64,000 nt of DNA from Gammaproteobacteria bacterium. Lineage in GTDB: Bacteria; Pseudomonadota; Gammaproteobacteria; Arenicellales; JAANXG01. The DNA lies in contig JAHEKE010000003.1 of assembly GCA_024638505.1 (NCBI GenBank), positions 1 to 64,000 on the forward strand, given 5' to 3'. Under the pieces are notes generated by a model. It searched no databases and was not told where the DNA came from. It saw only the letters and a list, made by a program, of their open reading frames with translations. Position numbers and translations under genes: made by a program. How positions within the stretch are numbered: the first letter of the stretch is position 1; every line of letters starts with the position of its first letter. This document shows, in pieces, positions 6,398 through 17,000 of the stretch.

Positions 6398-8818
6398 ATG
6401 GTTCTTCCCGAGGCGCTACCAGCAGAGTCGCTGTATACGCCATGCGCGACTGATGATCTGGATTTCGAAACCACGGCGGAGCTGGATGAACTAGCAGATG
6501 TGATCGGTCAGCCGAGAGCGCTTTCTGCGCTGCGCTACGGCATTCATGTTAAAGGAATCAACTGTAACATTTACGCCCTCGGTCCTGCCGGCATTAAAAA
6601 GCATGAAGTAGTACAGCACATCCTGCAGGAAGAAGCGTCAAAGCGATCTGTGTCGTCGGATTGGTGCTATGTATACAACTTCGGCCAACCGCATAAACCC
6701 AACGCGCTGGAACTGCCACCAGGCTATGGGGCTAGGCTATGCAACGACATGGAGCAGCTGATAGAAGATCTGGGTACGGCCATTCCGTCTGCGTTTGAAA
6801 CGGAGGAATATCATTCCCGTACGGAGGAACTCGAGCGGGACTTCATTGCACGGCGGGATAAGATGCTGGAAGAGCTATCGCAGGAGGCGAGTAAACGAAA
6901 TATCAGATTCCTGCATACACCTTCCGGCTTCGCATTCGCTCCGCTGGATAAGCGGGGCGAGGTAGTTAATCCCGAAGAGTTCAAACGGTTGCATGACGCA
7001 GATAAGAAGAAGATCGAATCCGACGTCGAAGACCTGCAAAAAAAACTGCAGAAGATTATTCGTCTGATCCCCATCTGGCAGAAGGAAACGCGGGAAAAAC
7101 TCAAGCAGATCGATCGCGAGATCGCCCGCTATGCGGTCGGGCATTTGATCGACAGTATCAGGGAAAATCACCGTGAATTACCGGAAGTGTGCAAGTATCT
7201 GGACCAGGTAGAGCAGGACATCATTGACCACGTTCGTGAGTTTCGACAGGATGCTGAATCGCCCCAAGCATTCTTGATCGGACAGCCGGCCAAAGGGGAT
7301 GCGTTACGCCGGTACAGGGTCAACGTCGTAGTTGACCATAGTGAAAATACTGACGCTGCGGCGGTTATCTATCAGGATTTACCGACCTACTCAAATCTGG
7401 TTGGCCGCATCGAGTACCGGGCACAGATGGGCACACTGGTTACTGACTTCACGCTTATAAAAGCCGGAGATTTGCACCAGGCTAACGGCGGCTACCTGGT
7501 GCTTGATGCCGATCGGGTGTTGCGTCAGCCGTTTGCCTGGGAGGGACTCAAGCGTGCACTGCGGGCTCGCGAGGTCCGCATTGAGTCATTGGAAAAGGCA
7601 TACGGTCTGATAAACACAACCTCGCTGGAACCTGAACCCATACCGCTCGATATCAAAGTGATACTGGTAGGCGATCGCTTACTCTATTACCTGCTGAATC
7701 ACTATGATCCGGAATTCGCCGATCTGTTTAAGGTCGCCGCTGATTTTAATGAAGATATGCACCGTGCCGATGATTCCGGCATGTTGTTCGCCCGGCTTAT
7801 CAAACGCATAACCAGGCAGGAAGAACTGCTCCCGCTCGACCGCCAGGCGGTCGCCCGTGTTATCGAATACAGCTCGCGACTGGCCGAGGATTCAACCAAA
7901 CTTTCTATAAACCTGCGCGAAATAACGGACCTATTGCGCGAGGCAGATTACATTGCGCAGACCAACGGTCGAGCCCAAGTCTCTGTAGACGACATTCAGT
8001 CGGCGGCTGATTCAAAAATATATCGTCATGACCGCATCCGGGATTATGCTTATGAAGCGATTGATCGGGGTCTGATCAAGATTGACACCGATGGCGAAAC
8101 GGTTGGGCAGATTAATGCTTTATCAGTGATCAATCTTGGGGACTTTTCTTTTGGACAGCCCTCACGAATCACCGTCACCACCAGGCTGGGTGACGGGAAG
8201 TTTATGGATATTCAGCGTGAGACTAAACTCGGCGGTAAAATCCATTCCAAGGGCGTGCTCATTTTGACTAACTACCTGGCGGCAAACTACGCTGCCGAAT
8301 ACCCGCTGTCATTGGCTGCCAGCATCGTGTTTGAGCAGTCCTATGGCCTAGTCGACGGGGACAGCGCTTCGCTGGCTGAACTGTGCGCTTTGTTGTCCGC
8401 CCTGTCTGATGTGCCGCTCCGGCAGGCTTTTGCCATAACCGGATCGGTGAACCAGCGCGGTGAGGTGCAGGCCATCGGTGGCGTCAATCAGAAAATAGAG
8501 GGTTTTTTCGATATCTGTTCACTGCGCGGGTTGAGCGGACAGCAAGCAGTTATCATCCCCAGCGCCAATGTTTCGCATTTGATGCTGCGACGGGATGTAG
8601 TGGAGGCGGCACGGCGGGATGAGTTTAAAATATACCCGGTGCATCACGTTGACCAGGCTATTGAGCTGCTCACCGGGGTCAGTGCTGGTGAGCGCGATGA
8701 TGCCGGGCAACTTCCTGCCGAAAGCGTTAACGCACGGGTGGAGCAAGCCTTGACCAATCTAGCATTACGCCGTAAGAATTTTACTCGTAAAGAATCTGCC
8801 ACAGGAGAAGACGGTTGA
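6398..8818 (+). CDS. Lon-family ATP-dependent protease (AAA_32 type)
   Basis: An 806-residue protease of the short Lon group with an N-terminal AAA_32 region, related to E. coli YcbZ and P. aeruginosa AsrA-like proteins. The AAA part has GPAGIKKHE (62-70) where a Walker A is expected and GGYLVLDADRVL as the Walker-B-like strand. Between them lies a long charged helical insertion (about 140-260). The proteolytic domain carries the Ser-Lys dyad at S656 (DGDSAS) and K699 (GGVNQK). The spacing of 43 equals that of E. coli Lon S679/K722. The stop overlaps the TTG start of the next gene, so protease and stress protein are coupled. The Walker A lacks the usual final Gly-Lys-Thr/Ser arrangement. Confidence 0.92.
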   Translation: MVLPEALPAESLYTPCATDDLDFETTAELDELADVIGQPRALSALRYGIHVKGINCNIYALGPAGIKKHEVVQHILQEEASKRSVSSDWCYVYNFGQPHKPNALELPPGYGARLCNDMEQLIEDLGTAIPSAFETEEYHSRTEELERDFIARRDKMLEELSQEASKRNIRFLHTPSGFAFAPLDKRGEVVNPEEFKRLHDADKKKIESDVEDLQKKLQKIIRLIPIWQKETREKLKQIDREIARYAVGHLIDSIRENHRELPEVCKYLDQVEQDIIDHVREFRQDAESPQAFLIGQPAKGDALRRYRVNVVVDHSENTDAAAVIYQDLPTYSNLVGRIEYRAQMGTLVTDFTLIKAGDLHQANGGYLVLDADRVLRQPFAWEGLKRALRAREVRIESLEKAYGLINTTSLEPEPIPLDIKVILVGDRLLYYLLNHYDPEFADLFKVAADFNEDMHRADDSGMLFARLIKRITRQEELLPLDRQAVARVIEYSSRLAEDSTKLSINLREITDLLREADYIAQTNGRAQVSVDDIQSAADSKIYRHDRIRDYAYEAIDRGLIKIDTDGETVGQINALSVINLGDFSFGQPSRITVTTRLGDGKFMDIQRETKLGGKIHSKGVLILTNYLAANYAAEYPLSLAASIVFEQSYGLVDGDSASLAELCALLSALSDVPLRQAFAITGSVNQRGEVQAIGGVNQKIEGFFDICSLRGLSGQQAVIIPSANVSHLMLRRDVVEAARRDEFKIYPVHHVDQAIELLTGVSAGERDDAGQLPAESVNARVEQALTNLALRRKNFTRKESATGEDG

Positions 8819-9612
8819 CCCCGGTCTCAAGTAATACGGTCGGGCGCATCTTAATGGCGGTAGACGCATCACTGCAGAATTATGACGCACTGGAAGCGGC
8901 GGCTGAATTTGCCTCGCATCTTGAGACACAACTGGTAGCCCTGTTTGTGGAGGATATCAATCTGTTCAAGCTGGCCGAGCTGCCTTTTGCCAAGGAGTTG
9001 GATCGATCAAGCGGAGTCATGCGTTCGCTGAGCCCAGACAGCGTCACCCGTGCGCTTAAGGCTGACGCGCAAAAGTTTGAAAAACGATTGAGCGAGGAGT
9101 CAGCGAAACGTCGCATCAGCGTATCAATGAAGGTGGTGCGGGGCCACTATGCGGCGGCCGCTCTGGAAATTGCCGATAAAAGCGACATTGTGTTTGTGCA
9201 CAATGTTACAAGTTTGGCTTACGGTTTGGGCCGAGTGAAATCCACCCGGTCAGGCCTACGAAGGGCGGGTTCATTGAAAAAACCAATCTGGGTTTTCTAC
9301 GATGAATCTGAGCAGGCTGAGCGCGCTTTAAAGTTGGCGCTGAGCCTGTGTCAAAAATCTGGTTCTGATATTAACGTGGTTCTGCCGAAAAGCGCGGCGC
9401 AAAGTGATCTAACTTCCCGCTTAAGCAGCGAGCTGAAAGGATCCGGTGTTGCCGGATGTCAAATTTTGTCCATGTCTGATGCCGAGCAAATCATCGATGT
9501 GGCGCAGCTGAGCGGTGGATCGGTTCTGATTCTACCGCGGGATTACAGGCAGTATGCAGAAACGGCGGACATGCTCGCTGGCAAACTCGGCTGTCATCGT
9601 ATTCTGGTATAA
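8815..9612 (+). CDS. Universal-stress-protein-like, two-domain
   Basis: A 265-residue protein with an N-terminal USP alpha/beta fold (RILMAVDASLQNYDALEAAA, with helices continuing to about 150) and a second, more degenerate repeat beginning KKPIWVFYDESEQAERALKL. The ATP motif Gly-x2-Gly-x9-Gly-Ser of UspA is not evident. Translation starts at TTG 8815, overlapping the Lon stop by 4 nt, with AGGAG 8 nt before. Sandwiched between the Lon-like protease and FtsH, it may act with them in stress proteolysis (inference). Confidence 0.82.
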   Translation: MTPVSSNTVGRILMAVDASLQNYDALEAAAEFASHLETQLVALFVEDINLFKLAELPFAKELDRSSGVMRSLSPDSVTRALKADAQKFEKRLSEESAKRRISVSMKVVRGHYAAAALEIADKSDIVFVHNVTSLAYGLGRVKSTRSGLRRAGSLKKPIWVFYDESEQAERALKLALSLCQKSGSDINVVLPKSAAQSDLTSRLSSELKGSGVAGCQILSMSDAEQIIDVAQLSGGSVLILPRDYRQYAETADMLAGKLGCHRILV

Positions 9613-9653
9613 ATACCATCCGATGATGATACGGTAACGCGATTGTCCCGCCT

Positions 9654-11489
9654 ATGATGGAAAAAAAGACTCAGTTCAATACCTGGTATGTCTTTATTGC
9701 GGTATTGGTTATTCTGCTGCTGCAGAATATGTGGGCGCAGTACCAGCAGACCGAGCCCATCTCCTACAGTGAGTTTGAGTTGTTACTCAAGGAGGGCAAG
9801 GTCGCTGAAATAGAAGTGGGAGAGCAGCACATTCGCGGCAAGCTTAAGTCCCCAACCAGAGATGGCCGCATCAATTTTGTGACAACCAGGGTGGACCCGG
9901 CACTGGCGAACGAGCTGGCAAAGTATGAGGCGAAGTATACCGGCGTTATTGAAACCAACTTCCTAGCCAATGTTCTGTCCTGGCTGTTACCCATTATTGT
10001 ATTTTTCGCTATCTGGCTGTTTCTGTTTCGTAAAATCGCCGAGAAGCAGGGCGGGTTGGGTGGTTTTATGACCGTCGGTAAAAGCAAAGCCAAGGTTTAC
10101 ATGGAAAAAGATACGCAGGTTACCTTTGACGATGTCGCCGGCGTGGATGAGGCTAAGAAAGAGCTCGAAGAGGTGGTCGCTTTTCTGCAGCGACCGGAAG
10201 AATATGGTCGGCTGGGGGCACGCATACCGAAGGGGATTCTGCTCGTCGGCCCGCCCGGGACAGGTAAAACGCTGTTTGCGCGAGCCGTCGCCGGTGAGGC
10301 TAAAGTGCCATTTTTTTCTATCAATGGCTCTGAGTTTGTGGAGATGTTCGTCGGCGTTGGGGCGGCGCGCGTGCGCGATCTGTTTGATCAGGCAAGACAG
10401 AAGGCGCCGTGCATTATTTTCATTGATGAGCTTGATGCGCTGGGCCGGGCTAGGGGGGCTTTCCCCATGGGCGGTGGTCATGATGAGAAGGAGCAGACGC
10501 TGAATCAGCTGTTGGCTGAGCTGGATGGTTTTGATCCTGGACAGGGTGTGGTGCTGCTGGCAGCAACCAACCGTCCCGAGATTCTGGATCCTGCGCTGTT
10601 GCGACCTGGACGGTTTGACCGGCACGTTCTGGTTGAAAGACCGGACCGTGCGGGTCGCATACAAATACTCAATGTCCATGTAAAAAAGATATCTCTGGGA
10701 AAGGACATGGACCTTGATGTGATCGCGTCCATAACCCCCGGATTCAGCGGCGCAGATCTAGCCAATCTGGTTAATGAAGCAGCGGTGCTGGCCACCCGGC
10801 GTAATGCAGCCGCAGTTGAAATGGATGACTTTAACAACGCGATTGAGCGCATCACCGCCGGTTTAGAAAAAAAGAACAGGCTGCTTAATCCGCATGAACG
10901 CGAGGTCGTGGCATATCATGAGGTGGGCCACGCTCTCATTGCGCTGGCTTTGCCCGGAGCCGATACAGTGCACAAGATATCAATCATTCCGCGCGGAGTG
11001 GGTGCATTGGGCTACACCATCCAGAGACCAACGGAAGACCGATACCTGATGACACGTACCGAGCTGGAAACTAAACTGGCGGTGCTTTTTGGCGGCCGTG
11101 CGGCGGAGCTGCTCGAATTCAACGAGCTTTCAACCGGCGCCGCGGATGATCTGGCTAAGGCAACGGAGCTGGCCCGCAGCATGGTCACGCGCTACGGAAT
11201 GGAAGAGCGCGTAGGCCAGATGACCTATGAGGAGCAACCCAACCCCTTCCTTGATGTACCGGACAGAATTAGAACTAGGCAGAGAGACTACAGCGAGGAG
11301 ACGGCGCGCGAGATAGACTGTGCGGTACGCGAGATCTTGAGCGCCGCTTTCAAACGCGCGACAGAGACCCTGACGCAGCATCGTGCTGTGTTGAAAGAAA
11401 CGGCTCAGAGGCTGTTACAAAAAGAGACGCTTACGGCAGACGAATTGCCGGTGCTGAAACCTACCTCCAGCGCCAACACGGCAGTCTAG
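9654..11489 (+). CDS. Second FtsH-type AAA zinc metalloprotease
   Basis: A 611-residue membrane-bound AAA protease. Two transmembrane helices (about 11-27 and 107-125) flank a periplasmic domain of about 75 residues. Walker A is GPPGTGKT (199-206), Walker B IIFIDELD (254-261), the second region of homology RPGRFDR (317-323) and the zinc site HEVGH (422-426). All catalytic motifs are intact. It differs from the canonical copy at the window start in its N terminus ([20 protein letters not shown]). It follows the Lon-like/USP pair after 41 nt. Specialised second FtsH copies in stress islands are known from transmissible protein-quality-control loci; whether this is one is not shown here. Confidence 0.95.
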   Translation: MMEKKTQFNTWYVFIAVLVILLLQNMWAQYQQTEPISYSEFELLLKEGKVAEIEVGEQHIRGKLKSPTRDGRINFVTTRVDPALANELAKYEAKYTGVIETNFLANVLSWLLPIIVFFAIWLFLFRKIAEKQGGLGGFMTVGKSKAKVYMEKDTQVTFDDVAGVDEAKKELEEVVAFLQRPEEYGRLGARIPKGILLVGPPGTGKTLFARAVAGEAKVPFFSINGSEFVEMFVGVGAARVRDLFDQARQKAPCIIFIDELDALGRARGAFPMGGGHDEKEQTLNQLLAELDGFDPGQGVVLLAATNRPEILDPALLRPGRFDRHVLVERPDRAGRIQILNVHVKKISLGKDMDLDVIASITPGFSGADLANLVNEAAVLATRRNAAAVEMDDFNNAIERITAGLEKKNRLLNPHEREVVAYHEVGHALIALALPGADTVHKISIIPRGVGALGYTIQRPTEDRYLMTRTELETKLAVLFGGRAAELLEFNELSTGAADDLAKATELARSMVTRYGMEERVGQMTYEEQPNPFLDVPDRIRTRQRDYSEETAREIDCAVREILSAAFKRATETLTQHRAVLKETAQRLLQKETLTADELPVLKPTSSANTAV

Positions 11490-11504
11490 GCAAGTCGGGC
11501 TGCG

Positions 11505-13181
11505 GTGAAGCGGCGTACCTGTCGAAGGCGCGAGCGATTCTTGCCGGTAATCGCTGTTGGACTGCTGTTATTATTGTTCGACCACTTTGCAATGCCGGTC
11601 CATGCCGTTGGCTGGACGGAACGCGTGTCGGTATTGATACAAGATGAGCTTGATTCGCTCGCAGCAATCGATCAGCGGGTAAGTTCAGCTTTGCCTCTAT
11701 CCTCCCCTGGCAAGGTGCAGGCGTTTTACCGAAGCTCCGCTTTCACTCCGCTATGGAGCCTGGCTGGTCAAATACAACCGCAGGCGCATAAACTTATCAC
11801 GACCATACGATCAGCCTGGCGGGAAGGACTGGATCCGAGTGTTTATCGGCTTGCCGCGATTGAGAAGCTAGTCAATCAATCGAACAAAAATGATGCAGCG
11901 CGCCAGTTTGCACGAACGGACTTGCTGCTGACCGATGTGCTAATCAGCTACGCCGACGATCTGCTCAAAGGCAGACTGAGTGACAGCCCCCTGCGCCAAG
12001 GTGAGGACTCGGACCCCGAACAACTCGACCTTAAGTGGCTGGCATCTGCCGTATCGTCCGGTCAGTTAGGCGCGGCCTTGTCTGCCCTGGCGCCAAGGTC
12101 ATCTTCCTACGCTTCGTTGCGCCGTGCCTTGTCGGATTACCGCGCGTTACGGCAGCAGGAGATCGAATTCAATCCGCTCCACCGTACCTTAAAAAGGGGG
12201 GATGCAGGCGCGGATGTCAAATCGCTGCGGCAACGTTTGATGTTTCTGCAAGACTTGCAAAGTAATCATCCGCAGGAAAACAGCTTTGATGGTGAATTGG
12301 AACAGGCGGTAATCCGGTTCCAGGTGCGGCACGGTTTGAAGATCGATGGTATCGCGGGTCCAGAGACCTATGCCGCCATGGCAGTTCCGCTTGCCTTACG
12401 GGTGTCGCAAATTGAGTATAATCTTGAGCGTTGGCGCTGGCTGCCAAGATCTTTGGGGCGTCGTTATGTCGTGGTTAATATAGCCGGATTTAGTCTTGAA
12501 GTTGTAGAAGACGAAGATCTTGTTCTGTGGATGCGGGCTATAGTTGGAAAACCTTTTCAGCAAACGCCGGTTTTCAGTTCAAAGATAACTCATCTGACGC
12601 TGAATCCTTTCTGGGAAGTTCCGTTCAATATTGCGACCAAGGAAATGCTGCCAAAGGTGCGACAGGACCCCGGCTATCTTCAGCGTGAGCATATGCGCGT
12701 GCTGCGCGTGGACCAGGGCAAAGTGGTGCAGATTGATCCCGCTGACGTCGATTGGAAAAATGTCGGCAGGGCTAATTTCCCCTATCGATTTCGGCAGGAT
12801 CCCGGACCCGCTAACGCGCTTGGACGGGTAAAATTCTATTTGCCCAATCGATACAGCGTTTATCTGCACGATACGCCGAACAAATCGTTGTTTTCACAGG
12901 CGGTACGTTGTTTCAGCCACGGCTGTGTTAGGCTGGAAAGACCTTTCGAACTGACGGCTTATCTGCTTCGGGATCAGCCCGAATGGACGCGGGCACGAAT
13001 TATTGAGACACTCGAGCATGAGCAGAACTTCGTAATTATGCTCAGTGCCCCCATTCCCATCTATACTGTTTATTGGACAGCGTGGGTAGACAGTCAGGGC
13101 ATTCTGAACTTTCGTAAAGACATTTATGGTCGCGACAAGAAACTGAGCCAGGCACTGAGTGCAGACCAATCAAGTCAATAA
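11505..13181 (+). CDS. L,D-transpeptidase, YcbB/LdtD type
   Basis: A 558-residue periplasmic enzyme predicted to form 3-3 (mDap-mDap) peptidoglycan cross-links. A signal anchor (about 10-33) is followed by a scaffold domain, a PG_binding_1 module (about 225-290, DGIAGPETYAAM) and the YkuD catalytic domain with SHGCVRL; the nucleophile is C474 and the general base H472. It starts at GTG 11505 with a weak ribosome site, 15 nt after ftsH. The gene directly downstream is a MepK/YcbK-type endopeptidase, as next to ldtD in E. coli. Confidence 0.93.
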   Translation: MKRRTCRRRERFLPVIAVGLLLLLFDHFAMPVHAVGWTERVSVLIQDELDSLAAIDQRVSSALPLSSPGKVQAFYRSSAFTPLWSLAGQIQPQAHKLITTIRSAWREGLDPSVYRLAAIEKLVNQSNKNDAARQFARTDLLLTDVLISYADDLLKGRLSDSPLRQGEDSDPEQLDLKWLASAVSSGQLGAALSALAPRSSSYASLRRALSDYRALRQQEIEFNPLHRTLKRGDAGADVKSLRQRLMFLQDLQSNHPQENSFDGELEQAVIRFQVRHGLKIDGIAGPETYAAMAVPLALRVSQIEYNLERWRWLPRSLGRRYVVVNIAGFSLEVVEDEDLVLWMRAIVGKPFQQTPVFSSKITHLTLNPFWEVPFNIATKEMLPKVRQDPGYLQREHMRVLRVDQGKVVQIDPADVDWKNVGRANFPYRFRQDPGPANALGRVKFYLPNRYSVYLHDTPNKSLFSQAVRCFSHGCVRLERPFELTAYLLRDQPEWTRARIIETLEHEQNFVIMLSAPIPIYTVYWTAWVDSQGILNFRKDIYGRDKKLSQALSADQSSQ

Positions 13182-13193
13182 GGGTAAGGCATT

Positions 13194-13757
13194 ATGTATA
13201 AGCGCAAATCTCAACTAAATCGTCGAGCGTTCATGAGACATACTCTGGGGGTCGCTGCCGGTTTATGGCTGCCAAGCCGGGCGCAGGCGGGGCTTGACCA
13301 TCTGGGCACTAAACGTGAGCTGGGATTTTTAAACTTACACACACACGAACAGCTGCGCTGTCAATACTGGGCAAACGGCCGCTACGACAGCGGTGCTTTG
13401 GAAGAAATTGCATATGTGCTGAGGGATTTTCGTACCGATGAAATAAAGGCCATCCACACCGGACTGCTGGATTTGCTGGCCACAGTTCAGGCGAGGGTGT
13501 CCAGTCAAAAAGAATTCCACGTTATCTCTGGCTATCGCTCACCCGCAACTAACGCAAAGTTAAACGCGCAGAGCAGCGGCGTGGCCAAACGCAGCCTGCA
13601 TATGCTGGGTAAAGCCATAGACGTGCGTTTGCCGGGTACGCCGCTCTCCGTATTGCGGCGGGTCGGGCGTGACTTGGGCTGGGGTGGTGTTGGCTACTAT
13701 CCAAAAAGTGATTTCGTGCACTTGGACATTGGTCGGCCCCGGCAGTGGGTAGGTTAA
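13194..13757 (+). CDS. MepK/YcbK-type (DUF882) murein endopeptidase
   Basis: A 187-residue Tat-exported protein (RRAFMRHTLGVAAG twin-arginine signal, cleavage after RAQA). The LAS-type zinc peptidase fold is shown by SGYRSPATNAKL, SLHMLGKAIDVRL (His and Asp ligands) and the C-terminal DFVHLDIG (third ligand). E. coli MepK cleaves 3-3 cross-links. Placed 12 nt after an LdtD-type enzyme, the pair would make and trim the same bond. Confidence 0.9.
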   Translation: MYKRKSQLNRRAFMRHTLGVAAGLWLPSRAQAGLDHLGTKRELGFLNLHTHEQLRCQYWANGRYDSGALEEIAYVLRDFRTDEIKAIHTGLLDLLATVQARVSSQKEFHVISGYRSPATNAKLNAQSSGVAKRSLHMLGKAIDVRLPGTPLSVLRRVGRDLGWGGVGYYPKSDFVHLDIGRPRQWVG

Positions 13758-13884
13758 GGGCGACATGAGTCATTCGCAACAAAGTTCTTTTGTGTTACCG
13801 ATTGCCAACAAAAGCCCACGCCGCCAGCCATAACTTTCGATCGACCGTCGGCGCCCTCTGACCGATCACCATTTCCGTTTCTGC

Positions 13885-15831
13885 ATGTACAGGTTTCCAA
13901 CATTTGCTGCCCTGCTGGTACTCTTTCCAAGCCTTTCAGCCGCAGCCGGCGACATCACCATAAGCCACGGTGTCGCCATGCACGGCGAACCCAAGTATGG
14001 CCCAGACTTCAAGCACTTTGACTATGTCAATCCCGCGGCGCCCAGAGGTGGAACCCTGCGGCTCGCCAGCCAGGGTACGTTCGATAGTTTCCACGGGTTC
14101 ATACCTAAGGGCAATTCTGCCAGTACGGGTTCGGTAGAGACTCTGCTCACGTCAAGCGCGGATGAACCGTTTACCGAGTATGGATTAATCGCTGAGACTG
14201 TTGAGTATCCGCAGGATCGCTCCTGGGTCATTTTCAATCTGCGCGCAGAAGCGCGCTGGCACGATGGCAAGCCGATTACCGCAGATGACGTAGTGTGGTC
14301 GTTTGAAGTATTAACCACTAAAGGTTCGCCGCAATACCGTTTTTACTATAGCGGTGTGGGCGAGGTGAGCAAGCTCGGCCCGCGGCGCGTTAAATTTATC
14401 TTTAGGGAAAAAGGCAACCGGGAATTACCCCTCATTGTCGGTCAGCTGCCTGTTCTGCCGAAGCACTATTGGGCCACGCGGGATTTCGAAAAAACAACGC
14501 TGGATCCTCCTCTTGGCAGCGGCCCGTACCGCATCGCCGAGTTCGAGGCTGGACGCTACTTTGTTAGAGAGCGGGTTGAGGACTACTGGGGAAAGGATCT
14601 GCCGGTCAACGTAGGCTTAAACAACTTTGATCGAACGCGAGTCGATTTTTATCGCGATGATACAGCCATTCGTCTCGCCCTTAAATCCGGCAATATCGAT
14701 TTTCGCCAGGAGAATCAGGCCAAGGCCTGGGCACTGGACTATGACGTGCCGGCAGTCGAGAAAGGTTGGTTAAAAAAGGAACTCATCAGGCACCGGCTGC
14801 CAACGGGAATGCAGGCCTTCGTCATGAATACACGACGGTCGGTATTCGCCGATAAGCGGGTGCGTGAGGCCCTGGCCTACGCGTTTGATTTTGAGTGGAC
14901 CAACAAAAATCTGTTCTTCGGTCAGTACACGCGAACCGAAAGTTATTTTTCCAACTCTGAACTCGCCTCGAGCGGCTTACCTGGGGGCGAGGAGCTGGAA
15001 ATTCTCGAGAGGTTCCGCGATCGTTTACCCGCACGGGTGTTCCACACTCCCTACAGGGCACCCGCTACCGATGGCAGCGGCTGGCAGCGGGACAATCTGC
15101 GTCAGGCATTTACCCTGCTGCAGCAGGCCGGCTGGGTTGTGCGCGACCTGAAGCTCGTCGACGCTACTACCGGGGAGCAGATGCGTTTTGAGATTTTGCT
15201 GGTCAGCCCTGCGTTCGAGCGAATCGTTTTGCCGTTTGTACACAACCTGAAAAGACTTGGTATCGATGCCCGAGTGCGGCTGGTAGATCAGACCCAGTAT
15301 ATTAATCGGTTGCGCAGCTTTGATTTCGATATGTTTATTTTTACCTGGGGCCAGTCGGAGTCTCCCGGCAACGAGCAGCGAAATTTCTGGAGTTCAGCCG
15401 CGGCGGAAAATCCCAGCAGCCGCAACTTCGCTGGCATCCAGGACCCAGTGGTCGATGAGCTCATTGAACTTGTCATTGCTGCGCCGACGCGGGAGAGTCT
15501 GGTGGCGCGCACCCGCGCGCTGGACCGAGTCTTGCTGTCAGGGTTTTACGTGATCCCCAACTGGCATATCCAAGCGGACCGGGTGCTGTATTGGGATAAG
15601 TTCTCGCGCCCGCCTACGTTGACCAGAAACGGTGCCATGCTTGACCGCTGGTGGTACGACGAAATCAAGGCGGCCAATCTAGAGCGCGCCAGGCAGGATG
15701 ACGTTTCGCTGACCGAGGCGGCGGTCGAGTCCGAACGGCCGGGCCAGGTGACGACCGTCATCGCTCTGGCTGCCCTGTTGCTGATCGGATACTTCGTTTT
15801 CAGGCGCGCCTGGCAATCGCGCAGAGTATAA
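13885..15831 (+). CDS. yejA: Peptide ABC transporter, substrate-binding protein YejA
   Basis: A 648-residue family 5 solute-binding protein with a signal peptide ([22 protein letters not shown]). It begins the mature part with [22 protein letters not shown] as YejA proteins do, and has the SBP_bac_5 signature region [21 protein letters not shown] hydrophobic C-terminal segment ([15 protein letters not shown]) is an unusual extra anchor. First gene of yejABEF, which imports oligopeptides such as microcin C and contributes to peptide resistance in enterics. No clear Shine-Dalgarno precedes the ATG. The 127-nt gap upstream shows nothing else. Confidence 0.93.
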   Translation: MYRFPTFAALLVLFPSLSAAAGDITISHGVAMHGEPKYGPDFKHFDYVNPAAPRGGTLRLASQGTFDSFHGFIPKGNSASTGSVETLLTSSADEPFTEYGLIAETVEYPQDRSWVIFNLRAEARWHDGKPITADDVVWSFEVLTTKGSPQYRFYYSGVGEVSKLGPRRVKFIFREKGNRELPLIVGQLPVLPKHYWATRDFEKTTLDPPLGSGPYRIAEFEAGRYFVRERVEDYWGKDLPVNVGLNNFDRTRVDFYRDDTAIRLALKSGNIDFRQENQAKAWALDYDVPAVEKGWLKKELIRHRLPTGMQAFVMNTRRSVFADKRVREALAYAFDFEWTNKNLFFGQYTRTESYFSNSELASSGLPGGEELEILERFRDRLPARVFHTPYRAPATDGSGWQRDNLRQAFTLLQQAGWVVRDLKLVDATTGEQMRFEILLVSPAFERIVLPFVHNLKRLGIDARVRLVDQTQYINRLRSFDFDMFIFTWGQSESPGNEQRNFWSSAAAENPSSRNFAGIQDPVVDELIELVIAAPTRESLVARTRALDRVLLSGFYVIPNWHIQADRVLYWDKFSRPPTLTRNGAMLDRWWYDEIKAANLERARQDDVSLTEAAVESERPGQVTTVIALAALLLIGYFVFRRAWQSRRV

Positions 15832-15835
15832 AACC

Positions 15836-16936
15836 ATGACCGCTTACATTATCCGGCGGCTGTTGCTCATGATCCCGACGCTATTCGCCATCATGGTGAT
15901 CAATTTCATCGTTATTCACGTTGCGCCGGGCGGGCCGGTGGAGCAGATAATTGCCCAGCTCACGGGACAAGGTGCGGATATAACCGAGCGCGTCACCCGT
16001 TCAGGCACGGGCGAGACTACGGTGAAAGCTGACCAGTCTGCCACCAGCAGCAGCCAGTATCGGGGTGCGCAGGGGCTGGACCCGGAATTCATTGCGCAGC
16101 TTGAGAAACAGTTTGGTTTCGATAAGCCGCTACACGTGCGCTTCTTTTCCATGATGAAGAACTACCTCGCGTTCGATTTTGGGGAGAGTTTTTTCCGCGA
16201 TCGCAAAGTAGTTGATCTGGTCCTGGACAAGATGCCGGTGTCTATTTCTCTTGGGTTGTGGACAACCCTGCTGGTCTACCTTATCTGCATTCCACTCGGT
16301 ATCGCCAAGGCCAATAGAGACGGCAGCCGATTCGATGTATGGACCAGCGTAGTCATTATTGTTGGCACGGCCATACCTAGCTTTCTTTTTGCTGTATTTC
16401 TTTTGGTTATTTTTGCCGGCGGCAGCTACCTCGACTGGTTTCCTTTGGGCGGACTGGTTTCAGAAAACTGGGACGAATTATCCTGGCCCGATCGCATTAT
16501 TGATTATTTCTGGCACCTTACCCTACCGATTACGGCTATGACCGTCGGTGGCTTCGCCACCCTCACGATGCTCACCAAGAACTCATTTTTGGACCAAATC
16601 CATCAGCAGTACGTAACCACGGCTCGCGCCAAAGGCCTGAGTGAGCGGAGAGTGATGTATGGGCATGTGTTCAGGAACGCGATGTTAATTGTGATTGCCG
16701 GATTCCCCGGTGCTTTTGTCAGCATATTGTTCACCGGATCGTTACTGATCGAGATCATATTTTCGCTTGATGGGCTCGGTCTGCTGGGTTTTGAGGCCGC
16801 TTTTAATCGCGACTATCCGGTGATGTTTGCCACGCTGTATTTTTTTTCGCTGCTGGGTTTGGTGATGAATCTCGTTGGAGATTTGGTTTATACCATGATC
16901 GATCCGCGCATCGACTTTGAGGCCCGGGAAGTATGA
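15836..16936 (+). CDS. yejB: Peptide ABC transporter permease YejB
   Basis: A 366-residue inner-membrane permease of the DppB type with six predicted helices and the EAA-loop segment [21 protein letters not shown] that contacts the ATPase. A long periplasmic insertion after the first helix (about 40-95) is typical of YejB. It starts 4 nt after yejA, in the same operon. Confidence 0.94.
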   Translation: MTAYIIRRLLLMIPTLFAIMVINFIVIHVAPGGPVEQIIAQLTGQGADITERVTRSGTGETTVKADQSATSSSQYRGAQGLDPEFIAQLEKQFGFDKPLHVRFFSMMKNYLAFDFGESFFRDRKVVDLVLDKMPVSISLGLWTTLLVYLICIPLGIAKANRDGSRFDVWTSVVIIVGTAIPSFLFAVFLLVIFAGGSYLDWFPLGGLVSENWDELSWPDRIIDYFWHLTLPITAMTVGGFATLTMLTKNSFLDQIHQQYVTTARAKGLSERRVMYGHVFRNAMLIVIAGFPGAFVSILFTGSLLIEIIFSLDGLGLLGFEAAFNRDYPVMFATLYFFSLLGLVMNLVGDLVYTMIDPRIDFEAREV

Positions 16937-17000
16937 GCCGCCGTCGCACCAAAGTTTCTGCCCAAGCATCAAGCCGTTGCTGCTGCGATAGCGTGCAGCC

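Noticed and set aside
9987-10679. A 230-codon minus-strand frame inside ftsH2
   Set aside because: Fully antisense to conserved AAA motifs; its translation resembles no protein family.
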